Of a stretch of 55,292 nucleotides of DNA, positions 1 to 8,194 are shown piece after piece. Within the stretch, counting starts at the first letter, position 1. Each line of letters opens with the position of its first letter. A program made the translations under genes and the position numbers. The notes beneath the pieces were generated by a model that saw only the letters and a list, made by a program, of their open reading frames with translations, made no database searches and was not told the DNA's origin. The DNA is from Ignavibacteria bacterium (GTDB lineage: Bacteria; Bacteroidota; Ignavibacteria; Ignavibacteriales; Melioribacteraceae), in NCBI GenBank assembly GCA_012719345.1, contig JAAYAN010000119.1:1-55292 (forward strand), written 5' to 3'.

Positions 1-162
1 ATCGGGATTTGGTATATCAATATCACCCAGAACTAAATAGTGAAAATGAAAAGAAATAATTTTATTTTGAAAAAGACAAAATTAAATAAATCAACTAACC
101 GGAAAATTTTCCTAAACGTAAATAATTAAGAAGTAATAATTAAAAATTAAGAATTATTGTTG

Positions 163-190
163 CCCGGCAAATGCCGGGTATTTTATTTTA
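163..190 (+). terminator. Rho-independent terminator of a gene left of the window
   Basis: CCCGGC (163-168) and GCCGGG (173-178) form a 6-bp G/C stem around an AAAT loop, followed by a T-rich tract on the + strand only. It should end a + strand gene whose 3' end lies at the left edge of the window. Which frame of the first ~60 bases is that gene's tail cannot be told. It also separates that gene from the convergent metallo-hydrolase. Confidence 0.7.
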
Positions 191-203
191 AAAGGTAATG
201 TAT

Positions 204-1148
204 TTATTCAAGTGTGAATGTCTGACCTATATTATCCAAACCGATTTTCAGATTATAATTCACTGCCGATTTATTCATCCAATCAATCGGTTCATTAAAA
301 GGTTCGGAGCTTTGGCTGAAGGTTTTTGTATGAATTGGAATAAAATATTTTGCATTCATTCGTGCAGCCATTACAAGGGCTTCTTCGGGATTGCAGTGAT
401 TCCATTTCCAAGGATTGTATGCCCCGATTGGCATTATGGCTATATCAATATTCTCATTTTTCAGCACATCTAATTTATCTGTCATTGCAGTATCGCCGCC
501 AAAAACAATAGACTTTCCGTTCATTCGTATATGATAAGCATTGTAACTTCTTCCATCCTTCATATACCCGCGCGAACGATCTTTTTCCCAAGGGTATCTC
601 CAGCCGAAATGTTTCACTTCAATTGCTTTAATGCTGATTCCATCAATAGAAGTTTCATCATTCCAGTCTAAAACCGATACCGATTTCCATTCAATATCCT
701 GAATTACATCTTTTGTTAGATATGCTGTAACTACATCAATTTCTCCGGGATATTTTTCTCCGAAATATTCGAGTGTCGGAACATCCGTATGATCCATATG
801 TGCATGCGAAAGAAGTATCAAATCGGGTTTAGGAATTTCCTCAATTTTTAATGCAGCAGGTGTCATTCTGGATGGACCAATTGTATCCCATAAAAATCTG
901 ATTCCTATTTTCTTTGATATAACTGGATCTGTTAGAATCCATTTCCCATAAAAATTAATAAGCACGGTAGAGTGACCGAGCCAGCTCAAGGTTATGTTAT
1001 CATTTTTCCAATCTGCCGGAGACGGGATATATTTTAAAGCAGGCAAAGGAGCAGAAAATAGATTTTTGGAAAAAGGATTTCCAGGAATAAGAAAAGTTCC
1101 GCTTAATAATGTGCTGTATTTTAAAAATTTTCTTCTGCTTGTGTCCAT
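204..1148 (-). CDS. Tat-exported metallo-beta-lactamase-fold hydrolase (UlaG/NAPE-PLD-like)
   Basis: This 314-residue protein is an MBL-fold metal-dependent hydrolase. The N-terminus carries a twin-arginine signal (SRRKFLK, residues 4-10) followed by a hydrophobic stretch, so a folded, metal-loaded enzyme is probably exported to the periplasm. The metal site is visible as SHAHMDH (about 114-120), with further ligands in FGGDTAMTD and PIHTKTF near the C-terminus. The WLGHSTVLI segment near residue 57 is typical of the family that includes UlaG and N-acyl-phosphatidylethanolamine phospholipase D. The substrate cannot be read from the sequence; a phospholipid or a lactone is possible. It lies 43 bp downstream of the TPM-domain gene on the same strand and may be co-transcribed with it. 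Confidence 0.85.
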   Translation of the reverse strand: MDTSRRKFLKYSTLLSGTFLIPGNPFSKNLFSAPLPALKYIPSPADWKNDNITLSWLGHSTVLINFYGKWILTDPVISKKIGIRFLWDTIGPSRMTPAALKIEEIPKPDLILLSHAHMDHTDVPTLEYFGEKYPGEIDVVTAYLTKDVIQDIEWKSVSVLDWNDETSIDGISIKAIEVKHFGWRYPWEKDRSRGYMKDGRSYNAYHIRMNGKSIVFGGDTAMTDKLDVLKNENIDIAIMPIGAYNPWKWNHCNPEEALVMAARMNAKYFIPIHTKTFSQSSEPFNEPIDWMNKSAVNYNLKIGLDNIGQTFTLE

Positions 1149-1191
1149 ATTAAAAAGAATAACGAAAATACTAAAAGAAAAATTCCACCAT

Positions 1192-1650
1192 TTATTTAAC
1201 CACTATTTCATTCGGTAATTCATTTGTGTCGTCCTTATGAATAGGGAAGTGTTTTGCCAGAATATTTCCCATTTCATTTACGGCATCAATTGTTCCCGAA
1301 AGAAAATTACCGCTTTTAAATGCTTGTTGCATCCGGTTGCGTATTTCGTCCCAGGTATTTTGTCCTATAATTTTATTGATCCCGGAATCGCCAAGAATGT
1401 AAAAACTTTTCTCTTCCAGCAGCAAATAAATAAGTATACCGGTTTTATCGCGTGTCTTATCCATTTTTAATGAGAAAAATTCTTTCTCTGCAAGCTGGCG
1501 CAAGGACTTTTTTCCCGAAAAAACAGGTCTTTTTTCGGAAATTGAAATTCGAATTTCCCCGGATGTTTTTTTCTCGTTTTCGGAAATTGCATCGGATATT
1601 TTTGCCAAATCTTCCTTCGTAAAATATTTGTCTACTAATTTATGTGCCAT
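1192..1650 (-). CDS. TPM domain protein
   Basis: This 152-residue protein has the TPM fold known from plant TLP18.3, Psb32 and bacterial YgcG-type proteins. The family core is seen as TSGEIRISI near residue 30, then GILIYLLLEEKSFYILGD (about 75-92) and a C-terminal helical segment. There is no signal peptide and no C-terminal membrane anchor, so this is the short cytoplasmic form rather than the usual exported one. Bacteroidota often carry such a short TPM protein next to a longer one or near LemA; neither partner is here. Some plant members have phosphatase activity, but none can be claimed for this protein. Confidence 0.75.
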   Translation of the reverse strand: MAHKLVDKYFTKEDLAKISDAISENEKKTSGEIRISISEKRPVFSGKKSLRQLAEKEFFSLKMDKTRDKTGILIYLLLEEKSFYILGDSGINKIIGQNTWDEIRNRMQQAFKSGNFLSGTIDAVNEMGNILAKHFPIHKDDTNELPNEIVVK

Positions 1651-1780
1651 ATTTATTCACTTTTAGCTGTTAAAATTGATTTACTTTCAAAGCTTAGGTA
1701 TATTTAAATCTTATTTTTCCGCAAAATTGTTTTCATATAATTTAAGAAGTATAATAAAAAATAAATATGAGGTAAATGTA

Positions 1781-3409
1781 ATGGAATTAAAATTAAAAAA
1801 ATCGGATAAATTTGCCGGAAGAAAAGGTCCGGTTTTACTGATAGTAATGGATGGGGTTGGCATTGCAGCACCAACTGAGGGGAATGCTGTTTATAAAGCT
1901 AATACTCCGGTTCTAGATAAATTGTTTAAGGAAAAATTATTCACAAAGCTTAAAGCTCACGGTCCTGCTGTTGGTCTTCCAAGCGAAGATGATATGGGTA
2001 ACAGCGAGGTTGGACATAATGCTTTGGGTGCAGGACGCGTTTTTGCGCAAGGAGCAAAGCTTGTAAACAACTCTTTTGATTCAAGAAAAATATTTGAGTC
2101 CGATGTATGGAAAAATGCAGTTTCTGCAGCAAAGGGGAATAATACTTTACATTTTATCGGTTTGCTTTCGGACGGAAATGTTCATTCGCATATCGATCAC
2201 CTTTTTAAAATGATAAAAAAAGCAGCAGAAGAAGGAGCAAAAAAACTTCGTGTTCACACTTTGGTTGACGGACGTGATGTCGGTGAAAAAAGCGCACTGG
2301 AATATATTTGTCCGTTAGAAAAATTACTAAATGATATATCGGCAGAAAAAGGATATGATTATAAGATTGCATCCGGCGGCGGAAGAATGATAACAACAAT
2401 GGACAGATACAATGCCGATTGGAGTGTTGTTAAAAGAGGATGGGATGCTCATGTTCTCGGAATCGGCCGAAAATTCAAATCTGCTTCCGAGGCAATACAG
2501 ACTTATTATAACGAAGACCCGAAAATGACAGATCAATATATGGAATCTTTTGTTATTGTAGATGAAAACGTAAAACCGAACGGAACAATAGAAGACGGGG
2601 ACAGCGTGATATTTTATAATTTCAGAGGCGACAGGGCAATAGAAATATCCCGTGCTTTTGAAGAAAAAGATTTTAATGAATTCGACAGAATTCGTATGCC
2701 TAAAGTATTCTATGCCGGTATGATGGAATACGACGGCGATCTTCATATCCCTTCCAATTATCTTGTAACTCCTCCGGCAATAGAAAGGACAATTTGCGAA
2801 TATCTCTGCAGCGAAGGAGTTACTTCGTTTGCAATTTCCGAAACGCAAAAATACGGACATGTAACATATTTCTGGAATGGAAACCGTTCAGGTTATATTA
2901 ACAAGGATCTTGAAACCTATGTTGAAATTCCTTCTGATAAAATAGCTTTTGATAAAGCTCCTAAAATGAAAGCTATGGAAATTACCGACAAGTCTATTGA
3001 ACTTCTCAAATCAGGAAAATATAAATTCGGTCGTATTAATTTTCCAAACGGCGATATGGTAGGACACAGCGGGATAATTGAAGCAGCAATTGAAGCAGTT
3101 GAAATAGTAGATAAAAGCGTGGGCAGACTTATTGAAACAGTAAATGAACTTGGCGGAATTACTGTAGTTACTGCCGACCATGGCAATGCTGATGAAATGT
3201 TTACCGAAAAAAACGGTGTCCGTACAGTAAAAACTGCTCATACTTTGAATCCGGTCCCTTTTGTAATAATCGATTCGGGTTACAAAGGCGAATATGAAAT
3301 GGCAAATGTTGAAAATCCAGGTTTAACAAATATTGCATCTACATTATTAAATCTGCTTGGTTTCGAAAAAGTTGAAGATTACGATTCTTCGCTTATCACA
3401 ATTAAATAA
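1781..3409 (+). CDS. gpmI: 2,3-bisphosphoglycerate-independent phosphoglycerate mutase
   Basis: It interconverts 3- and 2-phosphoglycerate in glycolysis and gluconeogenesis using two metal ions (Mn in characterised members) and a phosphoserine intermediate. The alkaline-phosphatase-superfamily motifs are complete: metal-binding VMDGVG (Asp24), the nucleophile in GNSEVGH (Ser75), and TADHGNADEM in the C-terminal phosphatase domain. The frame is open from 1676, but ATG 1781 is preferred: a GAGG stands about 8 nt upstream and the family N-terminus begins here, giving 542 residues, slightly over the usual 510-520. It is transcribed alone, divergent from the TPM gene, and ends in a strong terminator. 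Confidence 0.95.
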   Translation: MELKLKKSDKFAGRKGPVLLIVMDGVGIAAPTEGNAVYKANTPVLDKLFKEKLFTKLKAHGPAVGLPSEDDMGNSEVGHNALGAGRVFAQGAKLVNNSFDSRKIFESDVWKNAVSAAKGNNTLHFIGLLSDGNVHSHIDHLFKMIKKAAEEGAKKLRVHTLVDGRDVGEKSALEYICPLEKLLNDISAEKGYDYKIASGGGRMITTMDRYNADWSVVKRGWDAHVLGIGRKFKSASEAIQTYYNEDPKMTDQYMESFVIVDENVKPNGTIEDGDSVIFYNFRGDRAIEISRAFEEKDFNEFDRIRMPKVFYAGMMEYDGDLHIPSNYLVTPPAIERTICEYLCSEGVTSFAISETQKYGHVTYFWNGNRSGYINKDLETYVEIPSDKIAFDKAPKMKAMEITDKSIELLKSGKYKFGRINFPNGDMVGHSGIIEAAIEAVEIVDKSVGRLIETVNELGGITVVTADHGNADEMFTEKNGVRTVKTAHTLNPVPFVIIDSGYKGEYEMANVENPGLTNIASTLLNLLGFEKVEDYDSSLITIK

Positions 3410-3412
3410 TAA

Positions 3413-3447
3413 AAAACCGGTCTGATAATTTTTCAGACCGGTTTTTT
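3413..3447 (+). terminator. Rho-independent terminator after gpmI
   Basis: CCGGTCTGA (3417-3425) pairs perfectly with TCAGACCGG (3433-3441). The stem is flanked by an A-run on the left and a T-run on the right, so it may work in both directions, but only gpmI needs it. Confidence 0.9.
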
Positions 3448-3531
3448 TAATAGTCAGAAATAAATATCTTGCATAATATCAATAATTTCCCAATTTTCAC
3501 AAAGATTTTTAAACCTTTATCGGGAGTTTCA

Positions 3532-4593
3532 ATGTTTAATCGTTTCGGCATCATAATTCTTATGGCAATTTCGTTTGCAAGTATTCAGAAAGCACAAACG
3601 GTTGTGGGGAAATATGCAGGAGAATTTATGGCAATAGGTGTTGGCGGACGTGCCTTAGGTATGGGCGGCGCTTATGTTGCTGTCGGCGGAGATGTAACAT
3701 CAGGTTATTGGAATCCAGCCGGACTTGCCAGAATAAATTATCCGCAAGGCGTGCTTATGCACCAGGAACTGTATGGAAGTATTGTTAATTATAATTATGC
3801 GGCAGTTGCAATTCCTTATAACGAAGATATGACATTTGCCGTAAGCGCTGTAAGATTAAGCATCGACGGAATTCCTGATACACGCAACGCAGGAAGAGAC
3901 CGGGAAACCGGACAGATAATTGATTATAACGATCCAGCCTGGAGAATGATACATCCTAACTGGGATTTGGATGTTTCGAAGATCACTGAATTTAATAATA
4001 CAGACTGGGCTTTTTATCTTTCTTTTGCAAAACGTCACTCCGAAAATTTTTACTGGGGAGCCAACGTAAAAATTATCAGAAGAGATTTAGCGGAGTTTGG
4101 AGCTACCGGAATAGGATTTGATATAGGAGCTTGGTACAATCCTTACGAAAATCTATTTTTGGGCGCTAACATTCAGGATGTTACAACTACTTATGTTGCA
4201 TGGTCAACCGGCAGAAACGAACTGATAAGTCCTACAGCAAAAATTGGTGCAGCGTATCAAACCGAATTTTTAGGATTAAACTTTTTGCCGGCACTCGATT
4301 TTGATATACGCTTTGAAGGACGCGAATATGCTTCTTCTTTTAATATGGGAGCTGTAAGTTTTGATGTTCACACAGGAATTGAAATTGATTATAAGAATGT
4401 TGTTGCACTCAGGGCAGGGTATAACGACATAAAGCAAATAACTTTAGGCGCCGGAATTAAACTTCCTAAACTTAATATCGACTATTCTTTTGCAAGATTT
4501 AATCAGTCTGAGCTGGAAAGACTTGACGATAGTCATAAAATTTCGTTAATTTTAACACTTGAAGATTTAAGATTTTTAAGAAAAGGAAATTAG
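3532..4593 (+). CDS. PorV/PorQ-family outer-membrane protein
   Basis: This 353-residue protein starts with a signal peptide (residues 1 to about 22) and is followed by the glycine-rich start of PorV/PorQ and FadL-like barrels: GGRALGMGGAYVA, then GDVTSGYWNPAGLA. The rest alternates as expected for amphipathic strands, consistent with a 14-stranded outer-membrane barrel. PorV-type proteins act in the type IX secretion system as shuttles for cargo with C-terminal sorting domains, but many Ignavibacteria carry several paralogs of unknown role. The frame is open from 3469, but ATG 3532 has GGGAG five bases upstream and begins exactly at the signal peptide. No other T9SS gene is nearby, so the specific role is open. 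Confidence 0.85.
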   Translation: MFNRFGIIILMAISFASIQKAQTVVGKYAGEFMAIGVGGRALGMGGAYVAVGGDVTSGYWNPAGLARINYPQGVLMHQELYGSIVNYNYAAVAIPYNEDMTFAVSAVRLSIDGIPDTRNAGRDRETGQIIDYNDPAWRMIHPNWDLDVSKITEFNNTDWAFYLSFAKRHSENFYWGANVKIIRRDLAEFGATGIGFDIGAWYNPYENLFLGANIQDVTTTYVAWSTGRNELISPTAKIGAAYQTEFLGLNFLPALDFDIRFEGREYASSFNMGAVSFDVHTGIEIDYKNVVALRAGYNDIKQITLGAGIKLPKLNIDYSFARFNQSELERLDDSHKISLILTLEDLRFLRKGN

Positions 4594-4827
4594 ATACAAA
4601 AATGAATTAGTTTAAGTGTGCTTTAAAAATAGTACTTATTATAAATTAGTTCATCAAAATTATTATGAAGTTTAATTTAACACATCGCATCAACCAGAAA
4701 ATTTTTCCATTTGGATCTTAGGGCAGTTATGTTTTTAGTTTACACTATATTAAAAAGGAATTTACTAATTACTCTGCTGCAGGGATCAATATCAATCAAC
4801 AAAAGTCACCAAGGAGGACATTAGTAA

Positions 4828-5040
4828 ATGGCTGAAAGAGAGACAGGTACAGTTAAGTGGTTTAATTCTTCAAAAGGCTTCGGCTTTGTAACAAGAGAAA
4901 AAGGCGGAGATGTTTTTGTTCACTACAGTTCAATATCAAACGAAGGATACAAAACTCTTGAGGAAGGACAGAAAGTACAATTTGAAGTTGCAGAAGGACC
5001 AAAAGGTCTTCAGGCTCAGAATGTTTCTGTTGTAAAATAA
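4828..5040 (+). CDS. Cold-shock protein, CspA family
   Basis: This 70-residue single cold-shock domain binds single-stranded RNA and DNA and acts as an RNA chaperone. RNP1 (KGFGFV) and RNP2 (DVFVH) are both present, after the usual GTVKWFN start. A strong AAGGAGGA ribosome-binding site lies 8-16 bp before ATG 4828, which suggests high expression. The 234-bp gap upstream holds no gene and could include a long leader of the kind that regulates csp genes; this cannot be shown from sequence alone. A perfect terminator follows the stop codon. Confidence 0.95.
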   Translation: MAERETGTVKWFNSSKGFGFVTREKGGDVFVHYSSISNEGYKTLEEGQKVQFEVAEGPKGLQAQNVSVVK

Positions 5041-5049
5041 TAAAACTGA

Positions 5050-5080
5050 AAGGCGCAGAAATGCGCCTTGTTTTTATTTT
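5050..5080 (+). terminator. Rho-independent terminator after the csp gene
   Basis: AAGGCGCA (5050-5057), a GAAA tetraloop, and TGCGCCTT (5062-5069) form a perfect 8-bp hairpin followed by a T-rich tract. The T tract overlaps the stop codon of the convergent decarboxylase gene. Confidence 0.92.
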
Positions 5081-6528
5081 TTGTCCCGCAGCAATTCATT
5101 CAATTTTTTGTTGAACAGATCAGTTGCTGTTTTTATTGTATTGGAATTTGTTCGTAATCCTGATATTACAACCCTTATTGTGAATTTTCCAGCAGCAACG
5201 GTGTGCGAAACAAAAATCTTTCCCGTTTCATTTACAGCATCCATCAGCTTTTTATTGAACTCATTCAGATATTTTTCTTCAATACCTTCGGGTTTTGCCC
5301 GGAAACAAATAGTGCTGAAAGTTAAAGGAGCAACCAATTCAAAGGATTTGTTTGAAAGAAGAATATTTTTAAATTCTTCTGCCAGTTTGAAATGATTTCT
5401 TATAATATTCTGTATCCCTTCAACGCCGTAATAATGAATTGTGAACCAGACTTTAAGCGACCTGAATTTGCGGCCAAGCTGAAGACTGTAATCCATCTGG
5501 TTTTTTACTTCTTCATCCTGATCGGTTTTAAGATACTCGGCTGAAAGACTTATTCCCCGGCGGAGAACATCACGTTTGCGAGTAAGAAAAATGCTTATGT
5601 CTATCGGCATAAACATCCATTTCTGGGGATTTATCACTATCGAATCCGCCATTTCCCAGCCGTTTGTAAGATGACGCTTTTCGGGAACCACTGCCGAATT
5701 TCCTCCATGTGCAGCATCTATGTGTAGCCAGATATTTTCTTTCTTGCAGATCTCAGCTATTTCTTCAATCGGGTCGATACTTGTAACCGAAGTAGTGCCT
5801 ATTGTTGCAACAATGCACATAGGAATTTTACCTTCAGCTTTGTCTTTAGCAATGCATTTTTTTAATTCTTCTACATTCATACGGAATTGCTCGTCCATCC
5901 CGATTTTTGTAAGACTTTCAAGTCCGAAACCTAAAGTAATAACAGCCTTATCAACTGAATTATGCGCAAATTCCGATGCGTAAATTTTAAACCGGGGTGA
6001 GTTATTCCATCCGCCGAGACCTTTTTGCCGCAGATTGAATTTATTAGCTTGTTCGCGTGCCGCTATTATTCCGTGCATCGTGCTTGCCGAAGCACCGTCG
6101 TAAATTATTCCCCAAAAATCTTCGGGTAAGCCCACCATCTGCCGGAACCAGTTCATTGTAACTTCTTCAAGTTCAGTTGAAGCAGGCGACGATTTCCAAA
6201 GCATTCCGTTAATATTGAAAGCTGCGCTAAGGAATTCAGCCAGAATTCCGGGACCGGCGCTGGAGGAATTGAAATAAGCCATAAATCCGGGATGATTCCA
6301 GTGAGTCATTCCGGGCATTACTTTTTTATCAATCTCACCGAACAGCTCTTCGAATGGCTGCGGATTTTGAGGAGGCGTAAGAGGGAATTTATTTTTTACT
6401 TCACCGGGATTTATTTGCGCGAGAGCAGGAAACTCCTCGATATTTTCAAGATACGAAGCTATCCAGTCCACCATTTTGTAACCGTATTCGCGGAATTCCT
6501 GCGAAGACATATCTGCATATTCTTTCAT
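5074..6528 (-). CDS. PLP-dependent group II amino-acid decarboxylase (aromatic-L-amino-acid type)
   Basis: This 484-residue protein belongs to the aspartate aminotransferase-fold group II decarboxylases, which release CO2 from amino acids such as DOPA, tryptophan, tyrosine or glutamate. The PLP site is seen as WLHIDAAHGG (Asp271) and INPQKWMF (Lys303, the Schiff-base lysine). HWNHPGFMAYF (about 76-86) matches the substrate-pocket segment of aromatic decarboxylases. Length matches AADC (about 480). The substrate cannot be fixed by eye; His274 replaces the tyrosine common in DAAYAG. The hydrolase gene lies just upstream on the same strand, with 5 bp between them, so the two are probably one operon. 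Confidence 0.88.
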   Translation of the reverse strand: MKEYADMSSQEFREYGYKMVDWIASYLENIEEFPALAQINPGEVKNKFPLTPPQNPQPFEELFGEIDKKVMPGMTHWNHPGFMAYFNSSSAGPGILAEFLSAAFNINGMLWKSSPASTELEEVTMNWFRQMVGLPEDFWGIIYDGASASTMHGIIAAREQANKFNLRQKGLGGWNNSPRFKIYASEFAHNSVDKAVITLGFGLESLTKIGMDEQFRMNVEELKKCIAKDKAEGKIPMCIVATIGTTSVTSIDPIEEIAEICKKENIWLHIDAAHGGNSAVVPEKRHLTNGWEMADSIVINPQKWMFMPIDISIFLTRKRDVLRRGISLSAEYLKTDQDEEVKNQMDYSLQLGRKFRSLKVWFTIHYYGVEGIQNIIRNHFKLAEEFKNILLSNKSFELVAPLTFSTICFRAKPEGIEEKYLNEFNKKLMDAVNETGKIFVSHTVAAGKFTIRVVISGLRTNSNTIKTATDLFNKKLNELLRDKK

Positions 6529-6533
6529 TTATT

Positions 6534-7373
6534 TTAATCCTTATTTATCCAATCAATAAAAATTTTCTGTAATTCAATTCTTTTACTCGAAAAAGAATGT
6601 CCGCTGTCCAAAATTCTATCGGTAAATGTTATTCCCGCTTCTTTAAAAGAATTTACTAGAGGAATGTGATGATAAACTAATGGTGAAACAGAATCACTCT
6701 TTGATCCGACAAGCAAAATGTTTTTACCGGAATATTGCGGAATATGTTTTATAATATCCCATTCTTCGCGGTTATTTATCATCTCATCGTAAAGATTATT
6801 TGTTTCAAAAGTGCCAATATAATTTTCAGTTTCGGAAATGCTTTGTTTTGTAATTGAAGCGAATTCTTCGTTTTTTAACATTAGTTTAGAAAAATATCCG
6901 AAATTGAATCCTGCGAGAAAAGCAATTTTTTTTATTCCGGGAAACTGCGCTCCGGCAATCATTGCGCAAAAGCCGCCCATACTGTGTCCGGCAATTATAA
7001 TATTTCGGCTGTCAATTCTGTACTGATTATCTTCTGGTAAAGATTGTATTTCTCTGACAACATTTGCAGTATCTTCTATGCAATTTGAAAAGGAAAACTT
7101 TCCGGGACTTCCCCAGATTCCGCGATAGTGGAAAAATACAGTATTATATCCGGCTCGCCTCAAAGTCTGGGCAATATCAAAATTATTTTCGTTCCCAGGA
7201 AATCCGTGAAGCAGAATTACTGTTGGATGAGGACCTTTTCCGTCAGCCATAAAAACAGTTCCTAACAGTTTCATTCCTTCCGAAATAAATACCGCCGAGG
7301 ATATTCCTGGAGGAAAATCCGGATCTGTATTTCTAATATCTTCGCAAATTGGGTTGAAATTACATTCTGCCAT
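6534..7373 (-). CDS. Alpha/beta-hydrolase (acyl esterase or peptidase-like)
   Basis: It is a single-domain alpha/beta-fold hydrolase of 279 residues. The oxyanion-hole segment is ILLHGFPGNENNFD, the nucleophile elbow is GHSMGG, the acid is probably the Asp in GSKSDSVSP, and the histidine lies in DSGHSFS. The frame extends 17 codons upstream to 7424, but those residues (Phe/Tyr-rich) look like untranslated DNA. ATG 7373 gives a normal start, with GGAG about 10 nt before it. There is no signal peptide, so it should act in the cytoplasm. It sits upstream of the decarboxylase with a 5-bp gap. Esterase, thioesterase or peptidase activity are all possible. Confidence 0.8.
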   Translation of the reverse strand: MAECNFNPICEDIRNTDPDFPPGISSAVFISEGMKLLGTVFMADGKGPHPTVILLHGFPGNENNFDIAQTLRRAGYNTVFFHYRGIWGSPGKFSFSNCIEDTANVVREIQSLPEDNQYRIDSRNIIIAGHSMGGFCAMIAGAQFPGIKKIAFLAGFNFGYFSKLMLKNEEFASITKQSISETENYIGTFETNNLYDEMINNREEWDIIKHIPQYSGKNILLVGSKSDSVSPLVYHHIPLVNSFKEAGITFTDRILDSGHSFSSKRIELQKIFIDWINKD

Positions 7374-7596
7374 CAGCCAAACACTCCGGTATAAAAAGTA
7401 AAAATTGAAATATAAAGATAACAAAATCCTTAGTTAATTTAGGATTAAATCATTGATCAAACCGGGCAGTTTGTTCCAAAAAATATATCTCCTAAGAAAA
7501 AAGGAGCAAAATCTGTTGCATGTTTTATTAAATCTTACTAATTATAAAGGAATCGATTTACAGATTAAAAACATTTATACGGAGTGATTTATCAAA

Positions 7597-8085
7597 TTGA
7601 AAATCAAAACTTCCGGTTATTTATTTGCACTATTACTGCTGCTTTTATCCTGCAAAGAAAAATCAACGGAACCTGAAAGCGGACTTATTGTAAAGCCGAC
7701 AGTAAAAATATCAACAACAAATTACTCAAGCGCTTTATTCAATTCAACATTTCCGGATACTGCATCTCTGCACAGGATTTCCCAAGCATATTCCAATGAT
7801 TTTTCAGAAGAGACAAAGGCAAAGTTTGCAGTGTATATGAAAAGTGAAGTATTAAAACTGGGCGGAGATTTAGGCGTTTTCGAAAGTGCGCTGTATAAAT
7901 CCGGGTGTTTTTCTTCGCAAATGCCGGTTTTGCCCACCTATGCAGAACAGGCAAAATACGAAAATAAGAATGTCTGGATTATTCAATATACGCGCAGTCA
8001 GGGCGGTTCCGGTTTCGGGCATTATCATTTTTTTGCAATCGGTCTGGAAAAGCTTGATACTTTAGCATGGGGAAGCTGTCGCTAA
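7597..8085 (+). CDS. Hypothetical lipoprotein
   Basis: This 162-residue protein begins with a lipoprotein signal: a hydrophobic run ending in the lipobox LLSC at about residue 19, then a charged linker (KEKSTEPES). Processing by Lgt (encoded at 26.5-27.3 kb) and signal peptidase II would anchor it to a membrane. The start is TTG 7597, with GGAG at 7581-7584. The C-terminal half has aromatic and glycine residues (GGSGFGHYHFFAIGLEK) but I recognise no family. It is a single gene between two unrelated transcription units. Confidence 0.65.
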   Translation: MKIKTSGYLFALLLLLLSCKEKSTEPESGLIVKPTVKISTTNYSSALFNSTFPDTASLHRISQAYSNDFSEETKAKFAVYMKSEVLKLGGDLGVFESALYKSGCFSSQMPVLPTYAEQAKYENKNVWIIQYTRSQGGSGFGHYHFFAIGLEKLDTLAWGSCR

Positions 8086-8194
8086 ATAAAATTAACTACA
8101 GTTTCTCGTAAAAGCTGATTTTAATCTTGTTTAGAAACTCAAATATTTGTTTTTTATAAATACAAATTTACAAGATTAAAATTTTTGAGGAAAA

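Noticed and set aside
2-59. Short open tails of all three frames at the left edge as the end of an upstream gene
   Set aside because: The terminator at 163-190 implies a + strand gene ends here, but 12-19 codons are not enough to choose a frame or a family.
2327-2860. 177-codon antisense frame inside gpmI
   Set aside because: It lies wholly opposite the conserved gpmI coding sequence and has a Ser/Phe/Tyr-rich product with no family features.
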